NCBI GenBank assembly: GCA_027068075.1 | Contig: JAMOUJ010000009.1 | Span: 23,479 to 87,478, forward strand | Reading direction: 5' to 3' | Length of the DNA: 64,000 nt | Origin: Candidatus Aminicenantota bacterium | GTDB lineage: Bacteria; Acidobacteriota; Aminicenantia; S016-38 | Part shown: piece after piece, positions 37,159 through 45,973 of the stretch | Layout of the letters: the number at the start of each line of letters is the position of its first letter | Position numbering within the stretch: position 1 is the first letter of the stretch | Position numbers and translations under genes: made by a program | Notes under the pieces: model-generated | What the model was told of the DNA's origin: nothing | The model's database searches: none | What the model saw: only the letters and a program-made list of their open reading frames with translations

Positions 37159-38205
37159 ATGGGATTTCTGGAAGAACTCAGGGCTGGAAAGGTAAGCGAA
37201 GACATAAGGGAACTGGCGGCGGAAAATGCCATTCCCCTGCCGCCCAGGGAGCAATTTGAGGTCCTGGCCCTCCTGCTCAAGGACCCCGTAAGCAGTATAG
37301 CGGACAAGGCCTTTTCCACCCTGGTGAGCCTTCCGGCATCCACGATAAACTCCTACATATCCAGCAGGGAAGCCAACCCGGAACTCCTGCACCTCTACGC
37401 CCAGTGGGCCCTGGAGGAGAAAAACTACTCCCTCCTGGACAGCATCATAAGGAATCCCAAGGTCAAGGACGAAACCCTCATTCTCCTGGCGGAGAAAGGG
37501 GATGCGAAGGTAACGGAACTGGTGGCGGACAACCAGGTAAGGGCCATGTCCAGCCCCAAGATAATAAACGCTCTGGTGAAGAACCCCGCCACCCCGGTGA
37601 GGGTGAGGGCCCTCATGGAGGAGTGGAAAAGGCTTTACTACGATCCCCAGACGGAAAAGGCCGTGGAGGCAGTGGAGGAAATGCTGGAGGAGTTGGAGGA
37701 ACTGGAGGAGGGAGAGGACCTGGAGGACATAGAGGAGATAGAAGAACTATTGGAGTCGTCGGAACTTGACGACAAGAACATATACACCCTGACCTGGAAC
37801 GAAATTAAAAATCTGCCCGTTCCAGCCAAGGTGAGGCTGGCCCTCATGGGCTCCAAGATGCACCGGGCCATTCTCATAAGGGACAACAACAAAATCGTGG
37901 TGGAGGCGGTTCTGGAAAGCCCCAAACTGACTGAAAACGAAATTGCCATTTATTCCAAAATGAAATCCCTGCCCCAGGAGGTTATTCGGAAAATAGCCTC
38001 CTCCAGGGACTGGACGAAGCACTATTCCGTCATACTGAACCTGGTGAAAAACCCCAAAACCCCCCTTCCCATAGCCATGGGATTCCTATCCCGCCTCAGA
38101 GGCAGGGACCTTCGGGAGATATCCCGGAGCAGGGAGGTCCCGGACCCCATAAGGCGGGAAGCCCAGAAAATTCTCACCAGAAAAGAAAAGCAGAAAAAAC
38201 TCTGA
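37159..38205 (+). CDS. Helical-repeat protein of unknown function
   Basis: Protein of 348 residues composed of short helical repeats of HEAT/ARM or DUF2336-like style (e.g. NPKVKDETLILLAEKGDAKVTELVADN, SPKIINALVKNPATPVRVRALM). A very acidic linker lies at about 175-200 (EEMLEELEELEEGEDLEDIEEIEELLE). Probably a scaffold. No catalytic motif. Good AAAGGAAA site. It heads an operon with the LolA-like, sigma and anti-sigma genes, which overlap head to tail. Confidence 0.6.
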   Translation: MGFLEELRAGKVSEDIRELAAENAIPLPPREQFEVLALLLKDPVSSIADKAFSTLVSLPASTINSYISSREANPELLHLYAQWALEEKNYSLLDSIIRNPKVKDETLILLAEKGDAKVTELVADNQVRAMSSPKIINALVKNPATPVRVRALMEEWKRLYYDPQTEKAVEAVEEMLEELEELEEGEDLEDIEEIEELLESSELDDKNIYTLTWNEIKNLPVPAKVRLALMGSKMHRAILIRDNNKIVVEAVLESPKLTENEIAIYSKMKSLPQEVIRKIASSRDWTKHYSVILNLVKNPKTPLPIAMGFLSRLRGRDLREISRSREVPDPIRREAQKILTRKEKQKKL

Positions 38206-38699
38206 TGCTCACCCTTCTGCTGATAATAGACCTCCTCATGGGCATAAACTCGGCCACCTGCAAGTTCCGAGAAACGGTAACCGTGGAGGGGGAAAAACTC
38301 CAGGAAGAAGGGTATTTTTACTTCAGCAGAGGCCAGGGGATCCGCTGGGACTACACCGGACAGGAGAAAAAAACATTCCTCTTCACCCGGGGGATGGTAT
38401 GGGAATATTATCCAGAGGAAAACTTCCTTAGAAAATACAGGCCCCAGACGAACTTCTGGGTTCTCATGGAAAATCCCCAAAGGTGGCAGGAGGTGGCCCA
38501 GGAAATCCGCGAGAAAAACGGAAAAATTTTCGTAAAACTAAGAGGAGGAGAAGAAGTGGAAATAGAGGTTAAAAACGGCAAGATTCGCAGAATTCGCTTC
38601 GCAGATACCGTCTTTGAGTTCACCTCGTGCCGATACAACACAAAACTTCCCTCATCCCTGTTTCAGCCAACCTTTCTCGTCGGAAACCGTAAGAAATAA
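38205..38699 (+). CDS. LolA-like outer-membrane lipoprotein carrier
   Basis: Protein of 164 residues with a hydrophobic N-terminus and the LolA fold pattern: FRETVTVEGEKLQEEGYFYFSRGQGIRWDY is the open beta-barrel start common to LolA and YP_-type relatives. Likely periplasmic. It overlaps its neighbours by a base or so at both ends. Could equally be an envelope sensor that feeds the adjacent sigma factor. Confidence 0.62.
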   Translation: MLTLLLIIDLLMGINSATCKFRETVTVEGEKLQEEGYFYFSRGQGIRWDYTGQEKKTFLFTRGMVWEYYPEENFLRKYRPQTNFWVLMENPQRWQEVAQEIREKNGKIFVKLRGGEEVEIEVKNGKIRRIRFADTVFEFTSCRYNTKLPSSLFQPTFLVGNRKK

Positions 38700-39262
38700 T
38701 GAGCGAAAAGGAATTGGCTATAAGGGCAAAAAATGGAAGCAAGGAGGCCTTTGAATTGCTGATGAGGAGATATCAAAAGGGACTTTACAACTACATCTAC
38801 CGGCTAACCGGCTACAGAGACCTGGCCGTGGACTTCACCCAGGAGGCCTTCCTCCGGGCTTATCTTTCCATAGACAAGTATAATCCATCCTACAACTTCT
38901 CCACCTGGCTCTGGAGAATCGCCCACAACCTGGTGGTGGACCACTTCCGAAAGGGGAAACTGAATCAGGTTTCCCTGAACATGGAGGTGGACGGAGAAAA
39001 TGTGGAATACGAAGTGGAGTCCAGGGACCCCGGACCCTACGAAAAACAACTCAACCGGGAAAGGCGGGACCTCATAATGAAAGCCCTGGAGAAACTTCCT
39101 CCCCAGTTGAGGGAACTCATAGTTTTAAGGCACTTCCAGGAATTATCCTATCAGGAAATATCCGAAGTCACCGGCCTCGCCTTCCACGAGGTAAAGAGTA
39201 AACTCTTCAGGGCCAGGGAAAAACTTAGAAAACTTCTGGAGGCATACCGTGAAGCATTATAG
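38699..39262 (+). CDS. ECF sigma factor (RpoE-like)
   Basis: Extracytoplasmic-function sigma factor of 187 residues. Region 2 (YNYIYRLTGYRDLAVDFTQEAFLRAY) binds the -10, and region 4 (FQELSYQEISEVTGLAFHEVKSKLFRAREKL) binds the -35. The next gene, overlapping by 14 bases, encodes its probable anti-sigma factor. Together with the LolA-like and bactofilin-like genes it suggests an envelope-stress regulon. Confidence 0.9.
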   Translation: MSEKELAIRAKNGSKEAFELLMRRYQKGLYNYIYRLTGYRDLAVDFTQEAFLRAYLSIDKYNPSYNFSTWLWRIAHNLVVDHFRKGKLNQVSLNMEVDGENVEYEVESRDPGPYEKQLNRERRDLIMKALEKLPPQLRELIVLRHFQELSYQEISEVTGLAFHEVKSKLFRAREKLRKLLEAYREAL

Positions 39263-39719
39263 CATGGAGGAAATTTACCTCTACCTGGACGGAGAAATGC
39301 CGCCCATGGAGAAGACCCTTTTTGAGGATCACATCCTGGTCTGCAAAGACTGCGCCCACAGACTTCAGAGAGCCAGGGAATTTTTGGAAAAGACCAAACT
39401 GGAGGAAGAGGAACCTACGGTGGATGTGGCGTCCCTGGTGATGAACAAAATAGACAAAAAAAGGAAACTCCTGCCCCTGGTCTATGCATTTTTCATTCTT
39501 TTAGTATCGGCCCTCACCGTTCCCGTCTTCTTCGGCCTGGACAGGGCCGTCTTCTTCTACTATGTCATCTTTGACTACTTCAAAAAACTTTTCCTCGTCT
39601 TCCAGGGATTCCTTTCCCTGATCCTATCGGCCAGGGTAAATCTGTTCCTGGTGATAGCCGCAGGAGCGATGCTCGTTCCCATATATTTTGGGTTGAAGAA
39701 AATCTGGAGGAGCACATGA
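39249..39719 (+). CDS. Putative zinc-finger anti-sigma factor
   Basis: Membrane protein of 156 residues. The N-terminus has the zf-HC2-type motif HILVCKDC (H28, C32 and C35) binding zinc. A cytoplasmic helix follows, then three hydrophobic segments (about 75-155). It starts with GTG inside the sigma gene. By context it holds the sigma factor inactive at the membrane. Confidence 0.8.
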   Translation: MKHYSMEEIYLYLDGEMPPMEKTLFEDHILVCKDCAHRLQRAREFLEKTKLEEEEPTVDVASLVMNKIDKKRKLLPLVYAFFILLVSALTVPVFFGLDRAVFFYYVIFDYFKKLFLVFQGFLSLILSARVNLFLVIAAGAMLVPIYFGLKKIWRST

Positions 39720-40567
39720 AAAAAATAGTATTTCTCCTGATATCACCCCTGCTCCTTATGGCGACCATCCATGTCAAGAAGGACGAAGTGAAGAACGGAG
39801 ATGTGGTTTGCGTGGGGGACAAGGCGGTGGTGGAAGGCAAGGTCAACGGGGACCTGGTGGCCATAAAATGCGACCTGACCTTCTCCGGCAAGGTCAACGG
39901 GGACCTGGTGGCCATAATTTCCGGCGTAGAGGCCAGCGAAGGGAGCAAGGTAAACGGTGATCTGGTCATGATTTTCAGCAAAGGCCAGACCGAGGGCATA
40001 AAAGTCAATGGAAGCAGAATCACCGTCTTCGGAACTCCTAAGAGGATTTTTCACCCCCCCTTTCACAAACCTCAACTGGTGAAAATCGCCGGAGGAACGG
40101 CCCTGTTCAACGGCTATAAGTTCATGTTCAACCTCCTATTCTGGGGAATCTGTTCTCTGCTGGTTTTCCTTCTCTTTCAAAAGAACATTATGCTGGCCAG
40201 TTCGGTCCTCCTCAAAGATCCGCTGAAACTCTGGCTCTACGGGCTTCTCATATTCTTAGCATACATTGTCCTCTTAGTCATATTTGCCGTCCTGAGCGTG
40301 CTCCTCATAGGGATTCCCTTCCTCATCATCATGGTCCTCCTCCTGTTGGCGGCCCTGTTCTTCGGGTACACGGTGATTTTCTACTCCGTGGGAAGGCTTA
40401 TCTTGACCTCAGAAACCCACGCCGTATATCCCCTTCTGCTTGGAATGGCCATATTCTCTTTTCTCAATTCCCTGTTCATAATGGGCACCCTCATAAGCAT
40501 AGTGGTTTTTCCCATAGCCCTGGGCATGAGTTACCTTACCCACTTTGGAAAGAAGATACCTTCATAA
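39716..40567 (+). CDS. Bactofilin-like beta-repeat domain with C-terminal membrane domain
   Basis: Protein of 283 residues. After a signal-like N-terminus, three copies of VNGDLV(A/M)I form a right-handed beta-solenoid or bactofilin-like domain (residues 30-105). Four to five hydrophobic helices follow (about 125-280). Overlaps the anti-sigma stop (ATGA). A polymer-forming face attached to a membrane domain suggests an envelope scaffold or sensor. Exact role unknown. Confidence 0.6.
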   Translation: MKKIVFLLISPLLLMATIHVKKDEVKNGDVVCVGDKAVVEGKVNGDLVAIKCDLTFSGKVNGDLVAIISGVEASEGSKVNGDLVMIFSKGQTEGIKVNGSRITVFGTPKRIFHPPFHKPQLVKIAGGTALFNGYKFMFNLLFWGICSLLVFLLFQKNIMLASSVLLKDPLKLWLYGLLIFLAYIVLLVIFAVLSVLLIGIPFLIIMVLLLLAALFFGYTVIFYSVGRLILTSETHAVYPLLLGMAIFSFLNSLFIMGTLISIVVFPIALGMSYLTHFGKKIPS

Positions 40568-40579
40568 CCCCCGGAGAAT

Positions 40580-42067
40580 TTAACGGAAAAGGGATAGAAA
40601 GACCTTCCTGTCCTGGGAATCCAGGTTCAGGAAAAGATAAAGGAGCGAAAGCAAGAGGAAGACGGGGAAGGCTAAAAGGCGGTTAATCCTCAAGAGAAGG
40701 AGGGAAATCCCCAGCACCGCCAGGAAGGAGAGAATCCCCCTTCCCGGGGTAAGAGCCCAGGCCCAGAACCCCATCTTTTCTCTTATGTAAACAAGTTCCC
40801 AGACCTTGGAGAAGACCAGGGAAAAACCGGTGGAAAGGGCGGCCCCAATAATCCCCCATCGGGGAATGAGCAGAAGGTTGCCCACGAAATTTATGGCCAC
40901 CGAAAGCATTGTGATGCGGAAGTAAAAACCCTGGTATTCCGTCATGGAGAGGATGTATCCCACGGAGCCCAGGCCGGCGGACATTATCTGGGCCGAGGTA
41001 AGAATCATAAGGGCAGGCCTTCCCCCGGCAAAATCCCTTCCGAAAACCGAAAGCACCGCATCGGGATACAACAAAAACAGCCCGCCCACCACCGCAGAGA
41101 AAACCAGGGACCACCGGGCAGTCCTCCTCACCACCGCCTCCATTTCCCTTATTCTGCCCTCGGAAAAAAGCGACGAAATTATGGGGGGAAGAATGTAATT
41201 GACCATGGTGAGTCCGAAGCCCACCAGCAGGGCTGTCCTGGAGGCGGCGGAATAAACCCCCACCTCCCGGGCAGGCCTGAAGTATCCCAGCATAAGCCTG
41301 TCCATCTGGATCATGAGGAAGTAGAAAACCCCGGAGGCCATGAGAAGCAGGGAAACCCTGAAAAAGCCCGAAAAGGCCAGTTCTTCCGCCCTGATGCCGG
41401 AGAAAAATCCCCTGTAGATGAGGATCAAGCCTCCCAGAAGCACCGAGGCCGAAAGAAAGAGGGAAAGGGTGGGGGACACGAATTTACAGCCCATGAAATA
41501 AAAGACCAGATACGAGATGGAAGCCAGGAGGTAAAGCCCTGCCCCCTGGAAAATAGCCGTAAGTTCCGCCCTTTTAAGGGCCTTGAGGGATTCGGTAAGG
41601 AGGTAAAAAACCGAAAGGACCGGGAAGAAAATCCCGAAGAGTTTCACATGGGGGGTGAAAAGGGGCTTGGAGAAGAAATTCCCCACATCCCTGGCAAAGA
41701 GGAAGGTCAAACCTCCCAGGATGGCCGAGACCACCAGGGTAACCTTCAAACTCATGAGCAAAAATCCCTTCAGCCTCCCCAGGTCTCCCCGGGAATAGGC
41801 CTCCCCTCCGAACTTAAGAACCGAGGTGTGGAGGCCCAGGGAGGAAATCCTCACCCCGATGAGGTAAAAGGTGAACACCATGGAAAAGTACCCCAGGACC
41901 CTGGCCCCGGAGAGCCTGGCCACCAGAACGGTAAACCCCAGGGAAAGGGCTATTCCAAGAATCCTCCCCAGGAAGGACAGAAAACTGCCCCGGGCCACAT
42001 CTTTAAGGTGAAGGTTTATTTTTTCTTCTTCACCTTTATTCTTATGGGGGTGCCTTTGAACTTCCAT
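40580..42067 (-). CDS. MATE/MOP-superfamily polysaccharide flippase
   Basis: Multi-spanning membrane protein of up to 495 residues with about 14 hydrophobic helices (VARGSFLSFLGRILGIALSLGF at the start), related to Wzx/RfbX lipid-linked-oligosaccharide flippases. The frame opens at 42067, which overlaps der by 52 bases. A later GTG at 42001 would remove most of the overlap and the hydrophilic leader, so the true start is uncertain. Last gene of the der-fabD-purF unit. Confidence 0.8.
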   Translation of the reverse strand: MEVQRHPHKNKGEEEKINLHLKDVARGSFLSFLGRILGIALSLGFTVLVARLSGARVLGYFSMVFTFYLIGVRISSLGLHTSVLKFGGEAYSRGDLGRLKGFLLMSLKVTLVVSAILGGLTFLFARDVGNFFSKPLFTPHVKLFGIFFPVLSVFYLLTESLKALKRAELTAIFQGAGLYLLASISYLVFYFMGCKFVSPTLSLFLSASVLLGGLILIYRGFFSGIRAEELAFSGFFRVSLLLMASGVFYFLMIQMDRLMLGYFRPAREVGVYSAASRTALLVGFGLTMVNYILPPIISSLFSEGRIREMEAVVRRTARWSLVFSAVVGGLFLLYPDAVLSVFGRDFAGGRPALMILTSAQIMSAGLGSVGYILSMTEYQGFYFRITMLSVAINFVGNLLLIPRWGIIGAALSTGFSLVFSKVWELVYIREKMGFWAWALTPGRGILSFLAVLGISLLLLRINRLLAFPVFLLLSLLYLFLNLDSQDRKVFLSLFR

Positions 42068-43320
42068 TTTTCCCTTATTTTCCTCTCCACGAACCTCCTA
42101 TAACCTTCGTCTAATTTAAACTCCCTGTTGGCAAAAAGTATGAAAAGGGGAGGTTTTACTCCGGCCTGGACGGCGTAGAAGAACTTAACCTCCTTCGCAT
42201 CGGGTATCCTGGGAGGGGTCTGGCGGAGTATGGGAAGGAGGTATTGGTTAAGTTCTGCGGTTTTCACCCTCTTTTCCGCCTCCTTCAAGACCTCCTCCAC
42301 CTCCTCCATTACCTTCGGTACCCTCCTTCCGGTGAGGGCCGATACGAAAAGGAGGGGAGCGAAGGAAACAAAACTGAGTTTTTCCAGAAAGGCCTCCCGC
42401 CGTTTAAAATATTCCACCGTATCCGCCTTCACCAGGTCCCACTTGTTGGCCACCAGAACCAGGGGCTTCCCCTCCTTGACGATCCTGGAGGCTATGGCCG
42501 CATCGTAATGGGTGGGTCCCTGGGAAGCGTCCATTACCAGGAGGCAAACATCCGCTCCCCTTATGGCCTTTTCCGCCTTTATAATCCCCGCCGCCTCCAG
42601 GGAATCCGAGGCTCTGGAGAGTCTTCTCATGCCCGCCGTGTCCAGAAGGCGGTATTTTTTTCCGTGGAATTTAACCTCCACATCTATCACATCCCTGGTG
42701 GTTCCGGGCCTGGCATCCACTATTACACGCTCCTTCCCCGCTATCCGGTTTACCAGGGAACTCTTCCCCACATTGGGCCTGCCCAGGACCAGGATTTTAA
42801 CCTCATCCTGCTCCGGACAATCCCTCCGGGGGATGTTTTTTATTATCTCGTCCAGAAGATCCGAGAGGCCGTGGTTGTGTTCGGCGGAAACGGCCACCAG
42901 CGGTTCCAATCCCAGGGAATAGAAGGGGGTCAGGTCAAAATTCCGCCGGGCATCCATCTTGTTCACCACCAGGATGACCTTCTTTCCCATCCTCAGGAGC
43001 CTCCGGGCCACTTCCTCCTCCCAGGGCAGGGGCATCCGGGTTCCGTCCACCACAAACAACACCAGGTCCGCCTTTTTAGCGTATTCCAGGGCTTTGGCGG
43101 TTACCTTTTCGTTGAGGGGCTGGGAGGGGTTTTCAAAAAGTCCCCCGGTATCCAGAACCTCAAAACAGTGTCCCTGCCACTCCCCCACCCCGGTGAGAAC
43201 ATCCCGGGTCATACCGGGACGGCGATGGACCAGGGCTTTTTTCCTTCTGAGAATTTTGTTAAAGAGGGTGGACTTTCCCACATTGGGAAGACCCAGGATA
43301 AGTATTCTGGGCAGGGCCAT
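42016..43320 (-). CDS. der: Ribosome-assembly GTPase Der
   Basis: EngA/Der of 434 residues, essential for 50S assembly. It has two tandem G domains, each with its own P loop: GLPNVGKSTL near residue 10 and GRPNVGKSSLVN near 180. NKMD and NKWD motifs and a C-terminal KH-like domain ending in a basic tail follow. Two bases separate it from fabD. Confidence 0.96.
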   Translation of the reverse strand: MALPRILILGLPNVGKSTLFNKILRRKKALVHRRPGMTRDVLTGVGEWQGHCFEVLDTGGLFENPSQPLNEKVTAKALEYAKKADLVLFVVDGTRMPLPWEEEVARRLLRMGKKVILVVNKMDARRNFDLTPFYSLGLEPLVAVSAEHNHGLSDLLDEIIKNIPRRDCPEQDEVKILVLGRPNVGKSSLVNRIAGKERVIVDARPGTTRDVIDVEVKFHGKKYRLLDTAGMRRLSRASDSLEAAGIIKAEKAIRGADVCLLVMDASQGPTHYDAAIASRIVKEGKPLVLVANKWDLVKADTVEYFKRREAFLEKLSFVSFAPLLFVSALTGRRVPKVMEEVEEVLKEAEKRVKTAELNQYLLPILRQTPPRIPDAKEVKFFYAVQAGVKPPLFILFANREFKLDEGYRRFVERKIREKWKFKGTPIRIKVKKKK

Positions 43321-43321
43321 T

Positions 43322-44203
43322 TTAAAGGGCTACCTGACCGCTTCCGTCTATGTTCCGGAGAACCTTTCCGGGAACTATTCTTTTTATAAGCCCCGTAAGA
43401 ACCCTTCCAGGACCCAGTTCCACGAATTCCTCCACCCCGTCCTCCACCATGCGGCGGACCGTCTGGGTCCAGAGAACCGGCGACGATATCTGAACCTTCA
43501 GGGCCTCCATGGCTTCCTTTCCGGTGGTTACGGGCCTGGCCCAGGCGTTCACATAAACCGGAAAGAGGGGATCCCCGAAGGAACGGGCCTTCATCTCTTC
43601 CCAGAGTTTATCCTCCACCTCCTTCATGTATTTGGAGTGGAAGGGGGCCGAAACCTTCAGATAAACCTTCCTCTTGGCCTTTATCCTCACCTCTGCCTCC
43701 CGAAGGGCCTCCATTTTTCCAGAAAGAACGATTTGCCCGGGGCAGTTGTAATTGGCCACCTCCACCCCCTCTATCTCCGAAACCACCTTTTCTATCTCCC
43801 GATCATCTCCTCCCAGCACCGCCAGCATGCCTCCGAACCCCGGCGGGGCGGCCTGGGCCATGAACTCTCCCCTCTTCCTGACCAGATAAAGGGCGTCCTC
43901 AAAACTCAGGGTTTCGGCGGCGGCGAAGGCGGTCCACTCTCCCAGACTGTGTCCTGCGGCGCAGTGGGGTCTTTCCCCCAGAACCCTGTATATGGCGTAG
44001 GAAACCGTTAGAAGGGCAGGCTGGGCGTTTTCCGTGAGGGTGAGAACTTCCTCCGGCCCCTCAAACATGATTTTCACCAGGTCAAAACCCAGGACCTCGT
44101 TGGCCCTCTCAAAAACTTTTCTGGCCTGGGGGTAATTTTCGTAAACCTCCCTTCCCATGCCCACCCTCTGGCTCCCCTGACCGGGAAATACAAAACACCT
44201 CAT
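43322..44203 (-). CDS. fabD: Malonyl-CoA:ACP transacylase
   Basis: Transfers malonyl from CoA to ACP to start fatty-acid chain extension. 293 residues, normal length. GQGSQ oxyanion motif near 9-13, catalytic Ser in GHSLGEW near 90, and the active-site His in APFHSKYM. Lies between purF (four-base overlap) and der, not in a fab cluster. Confidence 0.95.
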   Translation of the reverse strand: MRCFVFPGQGSQRVGMGREVYENYPQARKVFERANEVLGFDLVKIMFEGPEEVLTLTENAQPALLTVSYAIYRVLGERPHCAAGHSLGEWTAFAAAETLSFEDALYLVRKRGEFMAQAAPPGFGGMLAVLGGDDREIEKVVSEIEGVEVANYNCPGQIVLSGKMEALREAEVRIKAKRKVYLKVSAPFHSKYMKEVEDKLWEEMKARSFGDPLFPVYVNAWARPVTTGKEAMEALKVQISSPVLWTQTVRRMVEDGVEEFVELGPGRVLTGLIKRIVPGKVLRNIDGSGQVAL

Positions 44204-45567
44204 TTTTCCTCCAGAACCGGATATTCACCGGTGAAACATGCGTAGCAGAAGTCCCGGGGATAATCCAGAACTTCCCTCAACTCCTCCACCGTCAAATAAA
44301 TAAGGGAATCCGCCTCAATGAACTTCCTTATCTCCTCCAAGTTCATTCTGTTGGCGATGAGTTCCTCGTATGTGGGGGTATCTATGCCGTAGCGGCAGGG
44401 AAACCTAACCGGCGGAGACGCTATCCTCACATGAACCTCCCGGGCCCCGGCCCCCCGGACCATCCTCACTATCTTCCGGATGGTGGTGCCCCTGACTATG
44501 GAGTCATCCACCAGAATGATCCTCTTGCCCGAGAAAAATTTATACAACGGGTTGAACTTCTGCCTTACGGACTCGTCTCTTATGCTCTGGGTGGGCTTTA
44601 TGAAGGTTCTCCCCACATAATGGCTTCTTATCAAACCAAAACAGAGGGGTATCCCCCTCTTTCTGGAGTAGCCCAGGGCCATGAAATTGGAGGAGTCAGG
44701 AACTGGAACCACGGCGTCGGCCTCCACCGCATCCTTGGCCGCCAATTTCTCTCCCAGGAGAATTCTTTTATCGTGGACGAATTGACGGTATTGATAACTA
44801 TCGGGTCGGGCAAAATAAATAATCTCAAAGGAGCAATGGGCCCGGTTCTTTCCGCCCCGGAGTTCCTCCTCGTTGAACTTGATCCCTTCCACCCCCTCCT
44901 TGGAAATGATGAGGAGTTCCGCCGGCTCCACTTCCCTCCAGTCCCTGGCCCGGATTATGTCCATGGCCACGCTCTCCGAGGCCACGGCGTATCCTGCTTC
45001 GGTCTTTCCGAAGACCATGGGCCTGAATCCCCAGGGGTCCCGGAAGGCGTATATTCTGGTGGGGGTAAGAAAAAGGGCAGAGTAAGCCCCCTTGACCTCC
45101 TCCATGAGTTCAAAAATTGCCTGAACGGGGTCCTTTTCCTCCTCCTCTATCTTGTAAACCAGCATCCTCCCCAGAAGTTCCCCGTCGTTTTCCGAATCAA
45201 AGAACACCCCTTTCTTCTCGTAGGCCTCCCGGAGGCTCCGGTAATTTACCACATCGCCGTTGCTGGCCAGGGCGTAAAGAGGACCCCGAAGGGTGGTTAT
45301 CAGGTGGGGCTGAGCGTTCTCCACGGTGGGATTTCCCCGGGTGGGGTATCTCACATGGCCTATGGCGGCAAACCCGTCCAGTTCCTCTATTCTCTCCTGG
45401 TAAAAAACCTCTTTCACATAACCCAGTTCCTTTATGAGTTTGAGTTTTCTGCCGTCGCTGACGGCTATTCCGCAGGCTTCCTGGCCCCGGTGCTGAAGCA
45501 TGAAAAGGCCCAGGGCGGTTATCTCCGCCGCCGGCTCATCGCCTATGTAACCAAAAATTCCGCACAT
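44200..45567 (-). CDS. purF: Amidophosphoribosyltransferase
   Basis: First committed enzyme of purine synthesis. 455 residues. It begins MCGIFGY, so Cys2 becomes the N-terminal nucleophile without a propeptide. The PRTase motif IILVDDSIVRGTT is near residues 350-362. A C-terminal CYACFTGEYP and other Cys may bind an Fe-S cluster as in Bacillus PurF. Adjacent to the regulator and fabD genes. Confidence 0.96.
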   Translation of the reverse strand: MCGIFGYIGDEPAAEITALGLFMLQHRGQEACGIAVSDGRKLKLIKELGYVKEVFYQERIEELDGFAAIGHVRYPTRGNPTVENAQPHLITTLRGPLYALASNGDVVNYRSLREAYEKKGVFFDSENDGELLGRMLVYKIEEEEKDPVQAIFELMEEVKGAYSALFLTPTRIYAFRDPWGFRPMVFGKTEAGYAVASESVAMDIIRARDWREVEPAELLIISKEGVEGIKFNEEELRGGKNRAHCSFEIIYFARPDSYQYRQFVHDKRILLGEKLAAKDAVEADAVVPVPDSSNFMALGYSRKRGIPLCFGLIRSHYVGRTFIKPTQSIRDESVRQKFNPLYKFFSGKRIILVDDSIVRGTTIRKIVRMVRGAGAREVHVRIASPPVRFPCRYGIDTPTYEELIANRMNLEEIRKFIEADSLIYLTVEELREVLDYPRDFCYACFTGEYPVLEEK

Positions 45568-45568
45568 A

Positions 45569-45973
45569 TCAGAGCACCTTTTCCATTATTATGAGGTTTC
45601 CGTTGTTGAACTCATATGATACAACATCCATAATCTTTTTAACAAGGGAAAGGCCTCTTCCCCTCTCCCGGAGTATGTCCTCCTCCCCCCTCTTCAAGAT
45701 CCCCTCAAAATCAAATCTTCCCCCCTGGTCCTTTACCTCAAACCTTATCTTTTCACCGTAATAAACCCTGATGGTGACTTCCTTGGAGGGGTCCTCCTTG
45801 TTGCCGTGAACCACCCCGTTGCTCACTATTTCCCTGAGGGCCAGGAGAACCTTCCAGTGTTTCTCCGTATCCAGGCCCATGAGGGAGAGCATCTGCTCCA
45901 GGGTGTCCAGAACTATGTTCATGAGTTTTATGGAAGAGGAAAAGGATACTTCTATCACCCTTCCTTGACCCAT
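45569..45973 (-). CDS. RsbW/SpoIIAB-like serine-protein kinase (HATPase)
   Basis: GHKL ATPase domain of 134 residues: N box ALREIVSNGVVHGN near residues 45-58, G1 box VKDQGGRFD, and G2-like RGRGLSLV. Such proteins bind and phosphorylate anti-anti-sigma factors or bind sigma factors. No STAS partner is visible nearby. It overlaps the end of the ABC permease gene by 19 bases, so it is in the exporter operon. Confidence 0.82.
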   Translation of the reverse strand: MGQGRVIEVSFSSSIKLMNIVLDTLEQMLSLMGLDTEKHWKVLLALREIVSNGVVHGNKEDPSKEVTIRVYYGEKIRFEVKDQGGRFDFEGILKRGEEDILRERGRGLSLVKKIMDVVSYEFNNGNLIIMEKVL

